From Actinoallomurus purpureus (GTDB taxonomy: Bacteria > Actinomycetota > Actinomycetes > Streptosporangiales > Streptosporangiaceae): a stretch of DNA of 64,000 bases. Each line of letters starts with the position of its first letter. The first letter of the stretch is position 1. Below the pieces are notes generated by a model. The model was not told the DNA's origin, ran no database searches, and saw only the letters and a program-made list of their open reading frames with translations. Below are positions 48,697 to 57,579 of the stretch, piece by piece. The stretch lies in NCBI RefSeq assembly GCF_024055795.1, contig NZ_JAMXMY010000020.1, positions 62,001 through 126,000 on the forward strand, given 5' to 3'. The translations under genes were made by a program, and so were the position numbers.

Positions 48697-49611
48697 TCAG
48701 CCCGCGGCGGTGTCGGGCAGGCGCAGGCGGGCGTCCTCGAGCAGCGCCCGGAACTCCCGCGCCACCGCCTCGGGGCGCTCCATCTGCGCGACGTGGCCGA
48801 CGTCGGGCAGCACGACCACCCGGGAGCGCTTGAACACGCGCCCCGCGCGGGCGGCCATCCGCGGATCGACGAGCCGGTCGTGCCGACCGTAGATCACCAG
48901 CGTCGGCGCGATGACACGGGCGGCGTAGCGCCACAGCGAGCGCCGCATGTAGGCGGTGACGATGCCGCGCGACGACGCGATCAGCGCCTCGGCGTTGTGG
49001 TTCAGCTCGTCCCTGCGGCGTACGTCCTCGACGAGTTCCATCACCCGGTCGGGATGCAGGCCGGCCGGGTTCGCGAAGCACATCTCCAGTGTGACCTGCA
49101 CGCGTTGCTCGGCGGGGAGCGTGGCCAGCCGCCGGAGCGCCCACGGCCCCACTCCGGGGACGGTGGTGGCCAGGATCCGCGCGGGGCCGTACCTCGGCCG
49201 CAGGTCGGGCAGGGCCGGTGAGATCAGCGTGAGGGAGCGCACCAGGTCGGGACGGGTGCCCGCGAGCCGTGTCGCGATGGCTCCGCCGAGAGAGTTGCCG
49301 AACAGGTGGACCGGCCCCCGGCCGCGCTTCTCGATCAGCCGGGCGACGATGAGGGTGTGGGCGTCGACGGAGTAGTCGCGGTCGGGCGGCGGCGGCGAGT
49401 GCCCGAATCCGGGCAGGTCGACGGCGTCGCCGACGAGTTCGTCGGACAGCAGCCCCATGAGGTCGGTCCAGTTGGCCGAGGAGCCGGCCAGCCCGTGCAC
49501 GAACAGCGCCGCATCGGCGTCGTCGCGCCGGGAGGACGACGTGCGCACGAACACTTCGCGGTCGCCCAGCCGGACCAGTTCCCCTGGCCACTGCGGGATC
49601 GGTGTGCTCAT
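48697..49611 (-). CDS. Alpha/beta-hydrolase (LipV-like)
   Basis: The 304-residue hydrolase has ALFVHGLAGSSANWTDLMGL (oxyanion HG), the nucleophile elbow HLFGNSLGGAIATRLAG, the acid in VIYGRHDRLVDPRM and the catalytic His in PDVGHVAQMERPE. It likely cleaves an ester or lactone in the cytoplasm. Its neighbour moeZ, the ATL gene and AdnAB recur around the lipV gene of Mycobacterium tuberculosis as I recall it. ATG chosen at the start of conserved sequence. Confidence 0.88.
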   Translation of the reverse strand: MSTPIPQWPGELVRLGDREVFVRTSSSRRDDADAALFVHGLAGSSANWTDLMGLLSDELVGDAVDLPGFGHSPPPPDRDYSVDAHTLIVARLIEKRGRGPVHLFGNSLGGAIATRLAGTRPDLVRSLTLISPALPDLRPRYGPARILATTVPGVGPWALRRLATLPAEQRVQVTLEMCFANPAGLHPDRVMELVEDVRRRDELNHNAEALIASSRGIVTAYMRRSLWRYAARVIAPTLVIYGRHDRLVDPRMAARAGRVFKRSRVVVLPDVGHVAQMERPEAVAREFRALLEDARLRLPDTAAG

Positions 49612-49734
49612 CCTGTTCGCGGCGTGGAGACTCCGGCCGTCTGGTCGGAGAGGAGCCGCCGCTGCCTCCCCTCTTCTGCTACCGAACGCGGTTCCACGAT
49701 AACCACGTGGCCCCGCGGCCGAGCGGGCGGGCAC

Positions 49735-49850
49735 GACGCGGGGGGCCCGCCGTGGAGGCGGGAGCGCGCCGTGAACCCCTGATCACCGGCTATTCCTACA
49801 CAAGGAGTGGGAATCCCCCGTCTTCCGGCGGGAGAACGCCAAATTCCTTC
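49735..49850 (+). mobile_element. Possible degraded 3' end of an IS200/IS605-type (TnpB) element
   Basis: One frame reads AVEAGARREPLITGYSY and then TRSGNPPSSGGRTP, which resembles the low-complexity C-terminal tail of actinomycete TnpB proteins. The DNA GGGAATCCCCCGTCTTCCGG followed by CGGGAGAACGCC looks like the stem-loop typical of such elements' right ends. No catalytic TnpB sequence remains. The rest of this roughly 400-base gap contains the helicase terminator; no gene is seen. Confidence 0.35.
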
Positions 49851-49910
49851 GCACGATACCCACGGCCGATCCATGGCCTCGCCCGGTTTGATCGGATGTT
49901 GAGTGAAACA

Positions 49911-49937
49911 GGGCCCCGCACCGTCGGTGCGGGGCCC
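49911..49937 (-). terminator. Terminator of the DEAD-box helicase gene
   Basis: GGGCCCCGCACC and GGTGCGGGGCCC form a perfect 12-base stem with a three-base loop. On the minus strand the stem is followed by TGTTTC. It lies 80 bases after the helicase stop codon. Confidence 0.8.
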
Positions 49938-50016
49938 TCTGTGAGTGACGTCTCACCGGGACCGACCCGGGTCGACGTGTCGTCTCACGGCCGATTCTGC
50001 CCGGCCGGTGCCTGGG

Positions 50017-51489
50017 TCAGCGCGCCGCCTCCGGACGGGGGCGACGGTTGTCGTGCCGACCGGTGCCGGCGCGGCCTCCCTCGTGTCGTACGGCCCCGCC
50101 ACGGCCGCCACCGGTATGCCGGAGGCCGTCGCGGGACTCCCCGTCACGGTGCTCGCCCGGGCGCCCGTCGCGATCGCCGTCGAAGCGGCCGCTCTGGCGT
50201 GCCTCTCCGCGCCCCTCGAACCGTCCGCGGGGACGCCGGTCGCGGCCGCCGCCCGTACGCGGGCCGCGACGCTGGGGACGCGGCTCGGGCTCGGGCTCGA
50301 CCGGGACGCCACTCGGCCGCTGCGCCCCGGTGACGCGGATCAGCGTGTCGTCACCGGTGGTGACCTTCGACCGGAGTGCGCGCACGCCGGCGCGGCGCAT
50401 CATGCGCTCGGTGTTGCGCACCTCGTTGTGGGCGACCAGCGTCGCGACCGTGCCGCGCTCGCCCGCCCGGGCGGTGCGGCCCGCGCGGTGCAGGTAGTCC
50501 TTGTGGTCCGCGGCCGGGTCGACGTGCACGACCAGACTGACGTCGTCGACGTGGATGCCGCGGGCGGCGACGTCGGTGGCGATCAGCACCCCGACCTTGC
50601 CCTCGCGGAACTCCGCCAGGGTGCGGGTGCGGGCCGACTGGGTCTTGCCGCCGTGCAGGGCGCCGGCGCGGACGCCGACGCGGGCCAGCTTCTTGGCCAG
50701 CGCGTCCACGCCGTGCTTGGTGCGGACGAACATGATCGTACGGCCGGGGCGGCCGGCGACCTCGGCGAGGACGTCCTGCTTGTCGGCGCGGTCCACGATG
50801 AACAGGTGGTGGTCCATCGTCTCCACCGGCGCGGCGGCCGGGGCGATCGAGTGGGTCACCGGGTCGTGCAGGTAACGGCGGACGAGCTTGTCGACGTCGC
50901 CGTCGAGGGTGGCGGAGAACAGCAGCCGCTGGCCGTCGGAGGGGATCTGGTCGAGCAGCTTGGAGACCGCCGGCATGAAGCCGAGGTCGCACATGTGGTC
51001 GGCCTCGTCGAGGACGGTGATCCGCACGTCCGCGAGCGAGCACTCACGACGCTCGATGAGGTCGGTGAGCCGGCCCGGCGTCGCGACCAGCAGGTCGACG
51101 CCGCGGCGGAGCCCCTGGATCTGCTTGCTCATCGACATGCCGCCGACGACGGTCTTGGTGTGCAGCCCGAGGCTGCGGCCCAGCGGGGCCAGGGCGTCCT
51201 GGACCTGAACGGCCAGTTCGCGGGTGGGAACGAGGATCAGCGCGCGCGGTCGCGTCGGGGCTGCCTGCACCCCGGCGATCGCGGTCAGCAGCGGCAGGCC
51301 GAACGCGAGCGTCTTACCCGATCCGGTCTGGCCACGTCCGAGCACGTCACGCCCGGCGATCGCGTCGGGCAGACAGGCGGCCTGGATGGGGAACGGCGCG
51401 GAGATGCCGCGGCGTTCGAGCGCCGACACCAGGGGCGACGGCAGGCCGAGCTCGGCGAACGTGGGCAGGGTCGAAGAAACTTCAGTCAA
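50017..51489 (-). CDS. DEAD-box ATP-dependent RNA helicase with RGG-like tail
   Basis: The 490-residue helicase has the Q motif (PFPIQAACLPDAI), GQTGSGKTLAFGLPLL, PTRELAVQV, VLDEADHMCDLGF, LLFSATLDGD and HRAGRTARAGERGTVATLV. From about residue 375 the tail is Arg/Gly/Asp-rich (RRGPRTGGGRDRRPRGRFEG), suited to RNA binding. It unwinds RNA, often for ribosome assembly or cold adaptation. A TTG start is preferred because GAGAGG lies seven bases upstream and the conserved N-terminus begins there. That ribosome binding site is inside a hairpin. Confidence 0.9.
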   Translation of the reverse strand: MTEVSSTLPTFAELGLPSPLVSALERRGISAPFPIQAACLPDAIAGRDVLGRGQTGSGKTLAFGLPLLTAIAGVQAAPTRPRALILVPTRELAVQVQDALAPLGRSLGLHTKTVVGGMSMSKQIQGLRRGVDLLVATPGRLTDLIERRECSLADVRITVLDEADHMCDLGFMPAVSKLLDQIPSDGQRLLFSATLDGDVDKLVRRYLHDPVTHSIAPAAAPVETMDHHLFIVDRADKQDVLAEVAGRPGRTIMFVRTKHGVDALAKKLARVGVRAGALHGGKTQSARTRTLAEFREGKVGVLIATDVAARGIHVDDVSLVVHVDPAADHKDYLHRAGRTARAGERGTVATLVAHNEVRNTERMMRRAGVRALRSKVTTGDDTLIRVTGAQRPSGVPVEPEPEPRPQRRGPRTGGGRDRRPRGRFEGRGEARQSGRFDGDRDGRPGEHRDGESRDGLRHTGGGRGGAVRHEGGRAGTGRHDNRRPRPEAAR

Positions 51490-51493
51490 GAAA

Positions 51494-51527
51494 GAACCTC
51501 TCGGAAATGGCCCGCATCGAGAGGTTC
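51494..51527 (-). promoter_or_regulatory. Leader hairpin covering the helicase ribosome binding site
   Basis: GAACCTCTCG and CGAGAGGTTC, perfect 10-base arms, enclose a 14-base loop. On the transcript the 3' arm contains GAGAGG, the ribosome binding site of the helicase gene, seven bases before its TTG. A folded leader would block initiation, so translation should depend on opening of the hairpin by temperature change, a protein or the helicase itself. Confidence 0.65.
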
Positions 51528-51669
51528 CGCAAAATGGGGGATTGCGGACTCCTAGCCGGCCGTCGGCGCGAGAACGCGCCTGAACAGGAATCTCAGAGCT
51601 TACATGGGCTACCAACACCCCCGGCGGAGCGTTCATTCCCACCAGGACCGATCACTTCTACCGCGCCGG

Positions 51670-52629
51670 TCAGGCCGTCTTCCGGGTCCCGCTCTTCGCC
51701 TTGGGCTTGGCCTTGGTGCCGGCGGCCTTCTTGGCCGTTCCGCCCTTGGCCGCCCCGCGCCCGCTCTCGGCCGTGCCCGCGCCGTCCTTGCCGGCCCGGG
51801 AGCCGGCCTTCGCGGCCCCGGCGGCCTTGCGCGGCTCGCCGTCGCCCTTGCCCTCCCGGCCCTTCTTCGCCGCCTCCACACTGGCCCGCAGCGCGCTGAG
51901 CAGGTCGGCCGCCGCAGGAGCCGCCTCCTCGGTCTCGGGCACGACGACCTCCCGGCCCTCGATCTTCGCCTCGATGACCGCCTGCAGGGCCTCGCGGTAG
52001 GCGTCCTTGTACTCGGCCGGGTCGAAGTCGCTCGTCATCGTGTCGATCAGCGAAGAGGCCATCTGCAGCTCCTGCGAGCGGACGTCGACGTCCTCCTCGA
52101 GGAACGGGAAGTCGGTCTCGCGCACCTCGTCCGGCCACAGCATCGTCTCGAGGACGAACACGCCGTCCCGCACCCGCAGCGTCGCGAGCGACTCGCGCTG
52201 CCGGAGGGCGACCTTGACCACCGCCACCTTCCCGGAGTCCTCGAGGGCGTCGCGCAGCAGGACGTACGGCTTGACCCCCTGCGCGTCCGGCTCCAGGTAG
52301 TAGGTCTTGTTGAAGAAGATCGGGTCGACCTGCTCCAGCGGCGTGAACTGCAGGACGTCGATCCGGCGACTGGTCGACAACGGCAGCTCGGCGAAATCCT
52401 CGTCGGTGAGGACGACGGTCTCCCCGCTCGGCAGTTCGTACCCCTTGGCGATGTCGGAGTACGGCACCTCCTCGCCGTCCTTCGTGCAGACGCGCTTGAA
52501 CCGGATCCGGCCCCCGTCCGTACGGTGGACCTGGTGGAACGCCACGTCACGCTGCTCGGTCGCGGAATAGAGCTTCACCGGGATCGTGACCAGCCCGAAC
52601 GAGATCGCGCCCTTCCAGATGCTGCGCAT
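51670..52629 (-). CDS. ku: Non-homologous end joining protein Ku
   Basis: The 319-residue protein opens with the family N-terminus (MRSIWKGAISFGLVTIPVKL) and contains RIRFKRVCTKDGEEVPY, PLSTSRRIDVLQFTPLEQVD and IDTMTSDFDPAEYKDAYREA. The core ends near residue 250; the last 65 residues are a Lys/Ala/Gly-rich tail, a DNA-sliding extension known in actinomycete Ku proteins. It binds DNA ends and recruits LigD, whose genes lie divergently next to it. Confidence 0.96.
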   Translation of the reverse strand: MRSIWKGAISFGLVTIPVKLYSATEQRDVAFHQVHRTDGGRIRFKRVCTKDGEEVPYSDIAKGYELPSGETVVLTDEDFAELPLSTSRRIDVLQFTPLEQVDPIFFNKTYYLEPDAQGVKPYVLLRDALEDSGKVAVVKVALRQRESLATLRVRDGVFVLETMLWPDEVRETDFPFLEEDVDVRSQELQMASSLIDTMTSDFDPAEYKDAYREALQAVIEAKIEGREVVVPETEEAAPAAADLLSALRASVEAAKKGREGKGDGEPRKAAGAAKAGSRAGKDGAGTAESGRGAAKGGTAKKAAGTKAKPKAKSGTRKTA

Positions 52630-52847
52630 GAGGTGTCCCTACCCTCCGGCCTGCCGACCTACCTGCCACGGCTCGCGCGAAATGCGACTAAACCGAATGT
52701 ATGTGCAGGTCGGCGCCGCATCGAACCGTCCCGGAGGTGAGCGGGCCGTTAACGCCCGGCCCGCGGACGGGCGCGAGACGGTGTCCGATGGGTGAAACCC
52801 CCGCGCGGCGTGGCGTCAGGGCTGGGCCGGATGGGCAGAAAGATCGT

Positions 52848-53825
52848 ATGGGTGACCCCATGCCCTCCAATGTCCAGCCGATGCTCGCGACCCCGGGCGA
52901 GCTACCGGACGACGCCGACCGCTGGGGCCTGGAGCTCAAGTGGGACGGCGTCCGCGCGATGGTCCACGTCTCCGGCGGACAGGTGCGGGCGGTCGGCCGC
53001 CGCGGCCTGGACGCGACCCACCGCTACCCCGAGCTGCAGGCCCTCGCCGATCTCCTGCCCGGCCAGAGGGCCGTCGTCGACGGTGAGGTCGTGGCCTTCG
53101 ACGAGCGGGGCCTGCCCAGCTTCCAGCGCCTGCAACATCGCATGCACGTGGACCATCCGGACGCCCGGCTGATCCGCCGTGTCCCGGTGCACTTCATCGC
53201 CTTCGATCTGCCCTACCTGGACGGGCATCTGCTGTACGACGTGGCCTACCGCGACCGGCGGGCCCTGCTGGACGGACTCGAGCTCGCGGCCGGTCCCATC
53301 GAGGCCCCGCCGTACCTGCCCGGCTCGGACGCCGACCAGGTCGAGGAGCTCCTCGACTACACGAAGGAACAGGGTCTGGAAGGCCTGATCGCCAAACGGC
53401 TCGACTCCCCGTACCGCCCGGGCCGGCGGGGGGACTACTGGCGGAAGATCAAGAACTTCCGCACCCAGGACGTCGTCATCGGCGGCTGGAAGGAGGGCCA
53501 GGGCCGCCGGGAGGGCGGCGTCGGATCCCTGCTGCTCGGCGTCTACGAGCACGGCGGTCTTCGCTTCGTCGGGCACGTCGGCACCGGGTTCACGGACGCG
53601 GCGCTCGACGACCTGCACAAGATCATTACTCCGTTGGAGCGGCCCACCAGCCCGTTCGCCGCGGAGGTGCCCCGCGAGTACGCCCGCACGGCGCGCTGGG
53701 TGGAGCCCTGGCTCGTCGGCGAGGTGGAGTTCGCCCGTTGGACCCTGGACGGGATTCTGCTCCACGCGTCCTGGCGCGGGCTGCGTCCCGACCGGGACCC
53801 CGGAGAGGTGCACGCGGAGCCCTGA
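52848..53825 (+). CDS. ligD: ATP-dependent DNA ligase, LigD ligase-domain type
   Basis: The 325-residue protein is the stand-alone ligase module: LELKWDGVRAMVHVSGGQVR with the adenylated Lys31, VVDGEVVAFDERGLPSFQRL (motif III region), LEGLIAKRLDSPYRPGRRGD (motif IV) and YWRKIKNFRTQDVVIGGWK (motif V), then the OB domain with LLLGVYEHGGLRFVGHVGTG. It seals breaks held by Ku. No polymerase or phosphoesterase domain is fused to it. An ATG four codons downstream is an alternative start. Confidence 0.92.
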   Translation: MGDPMPSNVQPMLATPGELPDDADRWGLELKWDGVRAMVHVSGGQVRAVGRRGLDATHRYPELQALADLLPGQRAVVDGEVVAFDERGLPSFQRLQHRMHVDHPDARLIRRVPVHFIAFDLPYLDGHLLYDVAYRDRRALLDGLELAAGPIEAPPYLPGSDADQVEELLDYTKEQGLEGLIAKRLDSPYRPGRRGDYWRKIKNFRTQDVVIGGWKEGQGRREGGVGSLLLGVYEHGGLRFVGHVGTGFTDAALDDLHKIITPLERPTSPFAAEVPREYARTARWVEPWLVGEVEFARWTLDGILLHASWRGLRPDRDPGEVHAEP

Positions 53826-53967
53826 CCGCACGCCCGGGCGAAGGCCGAGCGCCCTGACCGCACGCGCGGGCATGGGTTGAAAGCCGTGATGCCGGGGAGA
53901 TCGCCCCTGAACGGTTCGGCACGCGGCGGCTCGGCGAGCAGGCCGGTGAGTCCCCCGAGGAGAGCTG

Positions 53968-54864
53968 GTGAGCGGCACCAAGACGAGCGTCCAGGTCGAC
54001 GGCGTGCGGGTGACGCTGTCCAACCTCGACAAGGTTCTCTATCCCCGGAACGGATTCACGAAGGGCGCGGTCATCGACTACTACGCGCGGATCGCACCGG
54101 CCATGCTGCCGCATCTGAAGGACCGTCCGGCGACGCGCCTGCGCTACCCCGACGGCGTCGAAGGTCAGACGTTCTTCGAGAAGAACGCGCCCGCGCACAC
54201 CCCGGACTGGGTGCGCACGGTCCGCCTGCCGACGCCCGGCGGGAGCCGCGACGCGGTGAACTTCGTGGTCATCGACGATCTTCCCGCCCTGGTCTGGTGC
54301 GCGAACCTGGCCGCGCTCGAGCTGCACGTGCCGCAGTGGCGGGTCGGCCCACGGGGCGGTGCGCACGACCCGGACCTGCTGGTCTTCGACCTCGACCCCG
54401 GCCCGCCCGCCACGGTCGAGGAGGCTCGCGAGGTCGCCTGCCTGCTGCGCGACCTGCTCGAGGCGGACGGGCTGCGATCGTTCCCGAAGACGAGCGGCAA
54501 GAAGGGACTGCACCTGTACGTCCCGATCAAGGAGACCTCCGACGAGCGCACCTCGGCGTACGCCAAGGAGGCGGCCCGCAGGCTCGAGGAGGAGCACCCG
54601 CGCCTCGTCGTCAGCCGGATGGACAAGAAACTGCGATCCGGCAAGGTCTTCGTCGACTGGAGCCAGAACAACCGGCACAAGACCACGGTCGCGCCGTACT
54701 CTTTGCGAGCCGCCGAGGAGCCCTCCGTCTCCACGCCGGTGACGTGGGACGAGGTCGACTCCGACGCGGAGCTGCGGTTCGGGCCCGACGAGGTGCGCAA
54801 GCGCGTCGACCGGCACGGCGACCTGCTTGAACCGCTGTCGACTATCCGTCAAAAGCTGCCGTGA
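53968..54864 (+). CDS. LigD-type polymerase/primase domain protein
   Basis: The 298-residue protein is the AEP-family polymerase module of LigD: VTLSNLDKVLYPRNGFTKGA at the start, LLVFDLDPGPPATVEEAREV with the metal-binding aspartates, SFPKTSGKKGLHLYVPIK, and KLRSGKVFVDWSQNNRHKTT. It fills gaps and adds nucleotides, preferring ribonucleotides, at DNA ends during end joining. GTG start with GAGGAG upstream. It lies 142 bases after the ligase gene, so the two domains are supplied as separate proteins. Confidence 0.93.
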   Translation: MSGTKTSVQVDGVRVTLSNLDKVLYPRNGFTKGAVIDYYARIAPAMLPHLKDRPATRLRYPDGVEGQTFFEKNAPAHTPDWVRTVRLPTPGGSRDAVNFVVIDDLPALVWCANLAALELHVPQWRVGPRGGAHDPDLLVFDLDPGPPATVEEAREVACLLRDLLEADGLRSFPKTSGKKGLHLYVPIKETSDERTSAYAKEAARRLEEEHPRLVVSRMDKKLRSGKVFVDWSQNNRHKTTVAPYSLRAAEEPSVSTPVTWDEVDSDAELRFGPDEVRKRVDRHGDLLEPLSTIRQKLP

Positions 54865-55012
54865 ACCGTCAGGGTGCGTACACGAAGGTGCCCGGTGCGT
54901 CACCATTGGTCGGAGGGTCCACAATCGTGGGGCGGTGGTCACGGCACCGGAAAGCCGTGGTCGCCGGTGGAGGTGACACGCGCATGCCGCGTGGAATGGG
55001 AAGGATGATCAG

Positions 55013-56356
55013 GTGACGGACGACGCGCAGGACAGGCGCTACGACGTCGTTGTGCTGGGCGGAGGCTCCGGCAAGAACATCGCCGCCGAACTGGCGCGGG
55101 CGGGCCGGTCGGTCGCGTTGGTGGAGAGCCGCCTGGTCGGCGGGGAATGCCCCTACTTCGCGTGCATGCCCTCGAAGACGCTGCTGCACTCGGCCCGGCG
55201 CAACGAGACATGGGAGCACGCCGTCGCGCGGCGCGACGAGGTGACCCGTCATCTCGACGACGCGGCCACCGCCGCCCAGATGGCCGAGGCCGGGGTGACC
55301 ATCGTGCGCGGCCACGGCAGGGTCGTGCGTCCCGGCGCGGTCGAGGTGGACGGCACCGAATACGGCTACACGGACCTCGTGGTGGCGACCGGCAGCGAGC
55401 CGGTACGACCCCCGGTCGAGGGCATCGACGACGTGCCCACCTGGACCAGTGACGAGGCCCTCACGCGACCGGACCTGCCACGCCGGCTGGTGGTGCTCGG
55501 GGGCGGCGCGGTCGGCTGCGAGCTCAGCCAGATCTACGCGGCGTTCGGCTCCCAGGTCACACTGGTCGAGCCGGCCGAGCGGCTGCTGGCGGCCGAGGCG
55601 CCGTTCGTCGGCGACGTGCTCGCCGACGCGCTCCGCCGGATGGGCACCGACCTGCGTCTCGGCGTCGCGGCGACGAGCGCGGAGCGCACCGAGACCGGGC
55701 TGCGGCTGCGCCTGTCCGACGGCAACCACATCGACGCCGACCGCATCCTCATCGCGGCGGGCCGGCGCCCGCGCGTCGCGGACCTCGGCCTGGAGACGAC
55801 CGGCGTACGGTTCGACCCGGAGAAGGGGATCGCCGTCGACACCACCTGCCGGGCCGTCCTCACCGAGGAGACGGGCACCGACGGCACGACCGTATGGGCG
55901 GCCGGCGACGTGACCGGGATCGCGCCCTACACCCATGCCGCCAACTACCAGTCCGGAGTCGTCGTCTCGAACGTCCTCGGCAAGCGCCGCGAGGCCGACT
56001 ACCGGGCGATCCCCCGCGCCGTCTACACGACGCCCTCGGTGTACGCGGTGGGCGTCTCCCCGCTGGCCGCGAGCGGGCTGGAACTGGTCGCGGCCGGGTA
56101 CGACCTGTCCGGGACCGCCCGCGCCGCCGTGGAGGACGACGACCGCGGCCGGGTGGAGCTGTACGCCGACCGGGCGCGGGGCGTTCTCGTGGGCGCCGCC
56201 GCGGTGGGGCTCTACGCCGAGGAGTGGATGAGCGAGATCACATTGGCCATCCGGGCCGAGACACCGCTGAGCATTCTGACCGATGTGGTCCACGCCTTCC
56301 CGACGTACGGCGAGGCCATCGAACCGGTCCTGCGCGAACTGGCCGAGCAGCTCTGA
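55013..56356 (+). CDS. FAD-dependent pyridine nucleotide-disulfide oxidoreductase
   Basis: The 447-residue protein has the FAD loop (YDVVVLGGGSGKNIAAELAR), a redox disulfide C46/C51 in LVGGECPYFACMPSKTLL, the NAD loop (RLVVLGGGAVGCELSQIYAA), the second FAD motif TVWAAGDVTGIAPYTHAAN and a C-terminal dimerisation domain. It resembles dihydrolipoamide dehydrogenase and mercuric reductase. The C-terminal His-x4-Glu pair of Lpd is replaced by HAFPTYGEAIEP, in which His and Glu remain. The electron acceptor is unknown; GTG start behind AAGGA. Confidence 0.87.
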   Translation: MTDDAQDRRYDVVVLGGGSGKNIAAELARAGRSVALVESRLVGGECPYFACMPSKTLLHSARRNETWEHAVARRDEVTRHLDDAATAAQMAEAGVTIVRGHGRVVRPGAVEVDGTEYGYTDLVVATGSEPVRPPVEGIDDVPTWTSDEALTRPDLPRRLVVLGGGAVGCELSQIYAAFGSQVTLVEPAERLLAAEAPFVGDVLADALRRMGTDLRLGVAATSAERTETGLRLRLSDGNHIDADRILIAAGRRPRVADLGLETTGVRFDPEKGIAVDTTCRAVLTEETGTDGTTVWAAGDVTGIAPYTHAANYQSGVVVSNVLGKRREADYRAIPRAVYTTPSVYAVGVSPLAASGLELVAAGYDLSGTARAAVEDDDRGRVELYADRARGVLVGAAAVGLYAEEWMSEITLAIRAETPLSILTDVVHAFPTYGEAIEPVLRELAEQL

Positions 56357-56377
56357 AGACTCCCTGGGGGAAACGCC

Positions 56378-56557
56378 ATGTCCGATGACGAGATCGAACG
56401 GAGCTTCGAGGCTCCGGAGGCCGACGCCGCCGAGCAGCACGTGGCGGTCCGGGAGAGCGAACGCCACTGGCCGACAGGGCTTCCGGTCGAGGTCAACGAG
56501 GCCGACGCCGCGGAGCAGAGGTTCGAGGTCGCCCTCGACGAGGACGACTACCGGTGA
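56378..56557 (+). CDS. Small acidic protein with repeated EADAAEQ motif
   Basis: The 59-residue protein begins MSDDEIERSFEAPEADAAEQ and contains a second VEVNEADAAEQRFEV, so two copies of EADAAEQ are about 28 residues apart; it ends DEDDYR. It has no cysteines or membrane segment and is strongly acidic. Similar acidic EAD-x-x-EQ proteins occur in actinomycetes, function unknown. GGGGGA lies before the ATG. It starts 21 bases after the oxidoreductase stop and is probably co-transcribed. Confidence 0.65.
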   Translation: MSDDEIERSFEAPEADAAEQHVAVRESERHWPTGLPVEVNEADAAEQRFEVALDEDDYR

Positions 56558-56695
56558 CGGCGCCGACGGCCGTACGGCGGAACGGTGGAGGCGACGGCGG
56601 CGACTTCCGCCGGTCCGACGTTACCCGGTCGTAGGATAGGAACCCTCAGCGCGCGGCGCCACGGCGTCGCCCGGACAGGTGATCGGAGAACTCAG

Positions 56696-57316
56696 GTGAC
56701 CGCAACCCCGGACGCCCGCCCCCGGGGCACGAGGCTCCCCCGGCTGGCTCGCCGCCGGCAGTTGCTGGGTGCCGCCCAGGCGGTCTTCGTGGCGCAGGGC
56801 TATCACGCCGCCGCGATGGACGAGATCGCCGAACGGGCAGGCGTCAGCAAGCCGGTGCTGTACCAGCACTTCCCGGGCAAGCTCGAGCTGTACCTCGCAC
56901 TGCTGGACGAGCACGCCGAAGGGCTCGTCCAGCGCCTGCGCGACGCGCTGGCCTCCACGCCGGACAACAAGCTGCGGGTCCAGCGGACCACCGAGGCCTT
57001 CTACGACTTCGTGGCCGGGGAGGGCGAGGCCTACCGCCTGGTCTTCGAGTCCGACCTGCGCAACGTCGCGGCCGTGCGCGCCCGGGTGGACCGCACCAAC
57101 CAGCTGTGCGCCGAGCTGATCGCTCAGGTCATCCAGGAGGACACCGGCGTCTCCAGCGACGAGGCTCATCTTCTCGGGATGGGGCTGGTCGGCATGGCGG
57201 AGGTCAGTGCGCGCTACTGGCTGTCGCAGCGCGGCACGATCCCCAAGGAGCAGGCCGAGCACCTCATCGCGCGGCTCCAGTGGCGCGGCATCGGCGGTTT
57301 CCCGCGCACCACCTGA
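56696..57316 (+). CDS. TetR-family transcriptional regulator
   Basis: The 206-residue protein has the TetR helix-turn-helix: RRRQLLGAAQAVFVAQGYHA, then MDEIAERAGVSKPVLYQHFP and GKLELYLALLDEH. The C-terminal ligand domain is helical (AEAYRLVFESDLRNVAAVRA-type region). A GTG start behind GGAGA is preferred because it gives the usual length. It precedes the DUF3107 gene, as in Mycobacterium tuberculosis around Rv3208 as I recall it. Its ligand and targets are unknown. Confidence 0.9.
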   Translation: MTATPDARPRGTRLPRLARRRQLLGAAQAVFVAQGYHAAAMDEIAERAGVSKPVLYQHFPGKLELYLALLDEHAEGLVQRLRDALASTPDNKLRVQRTTEAFYDFVAGEGEAYRLVFESDLRNVAAVRARVDRTNQLCAELIAQVIQEDTGVSSDEAHLLGMGLVGMAEVSARYWLSQRGTIPKEQAEHLIARLQWRGIGGFPRTT

Positions 57317-57579
57317 GCGCGGAACAGGCGTCGGATCAGGGAGCGGCGCGAGCCCGGCAGTCCATTCCGCGCGGGCTCTGAGTCACCGCGGGGCCGCGAT
57401 GCCTCGTCCTGCCGGTTCCGCGGCGTGACGTCGCCTTGTCGCGGGGCGTGGGCTCCTGGAGTCCCAGGCGCCGGGTCGTTTCGCCCCGGACCGTGCGATA
57501 GTGCCGGTGAGCCGGATGAGACCGGCCCGGAGGTACACCACGGGCGGTCGTGGCATCGCCCCGCGACGGAGGGAACGAC

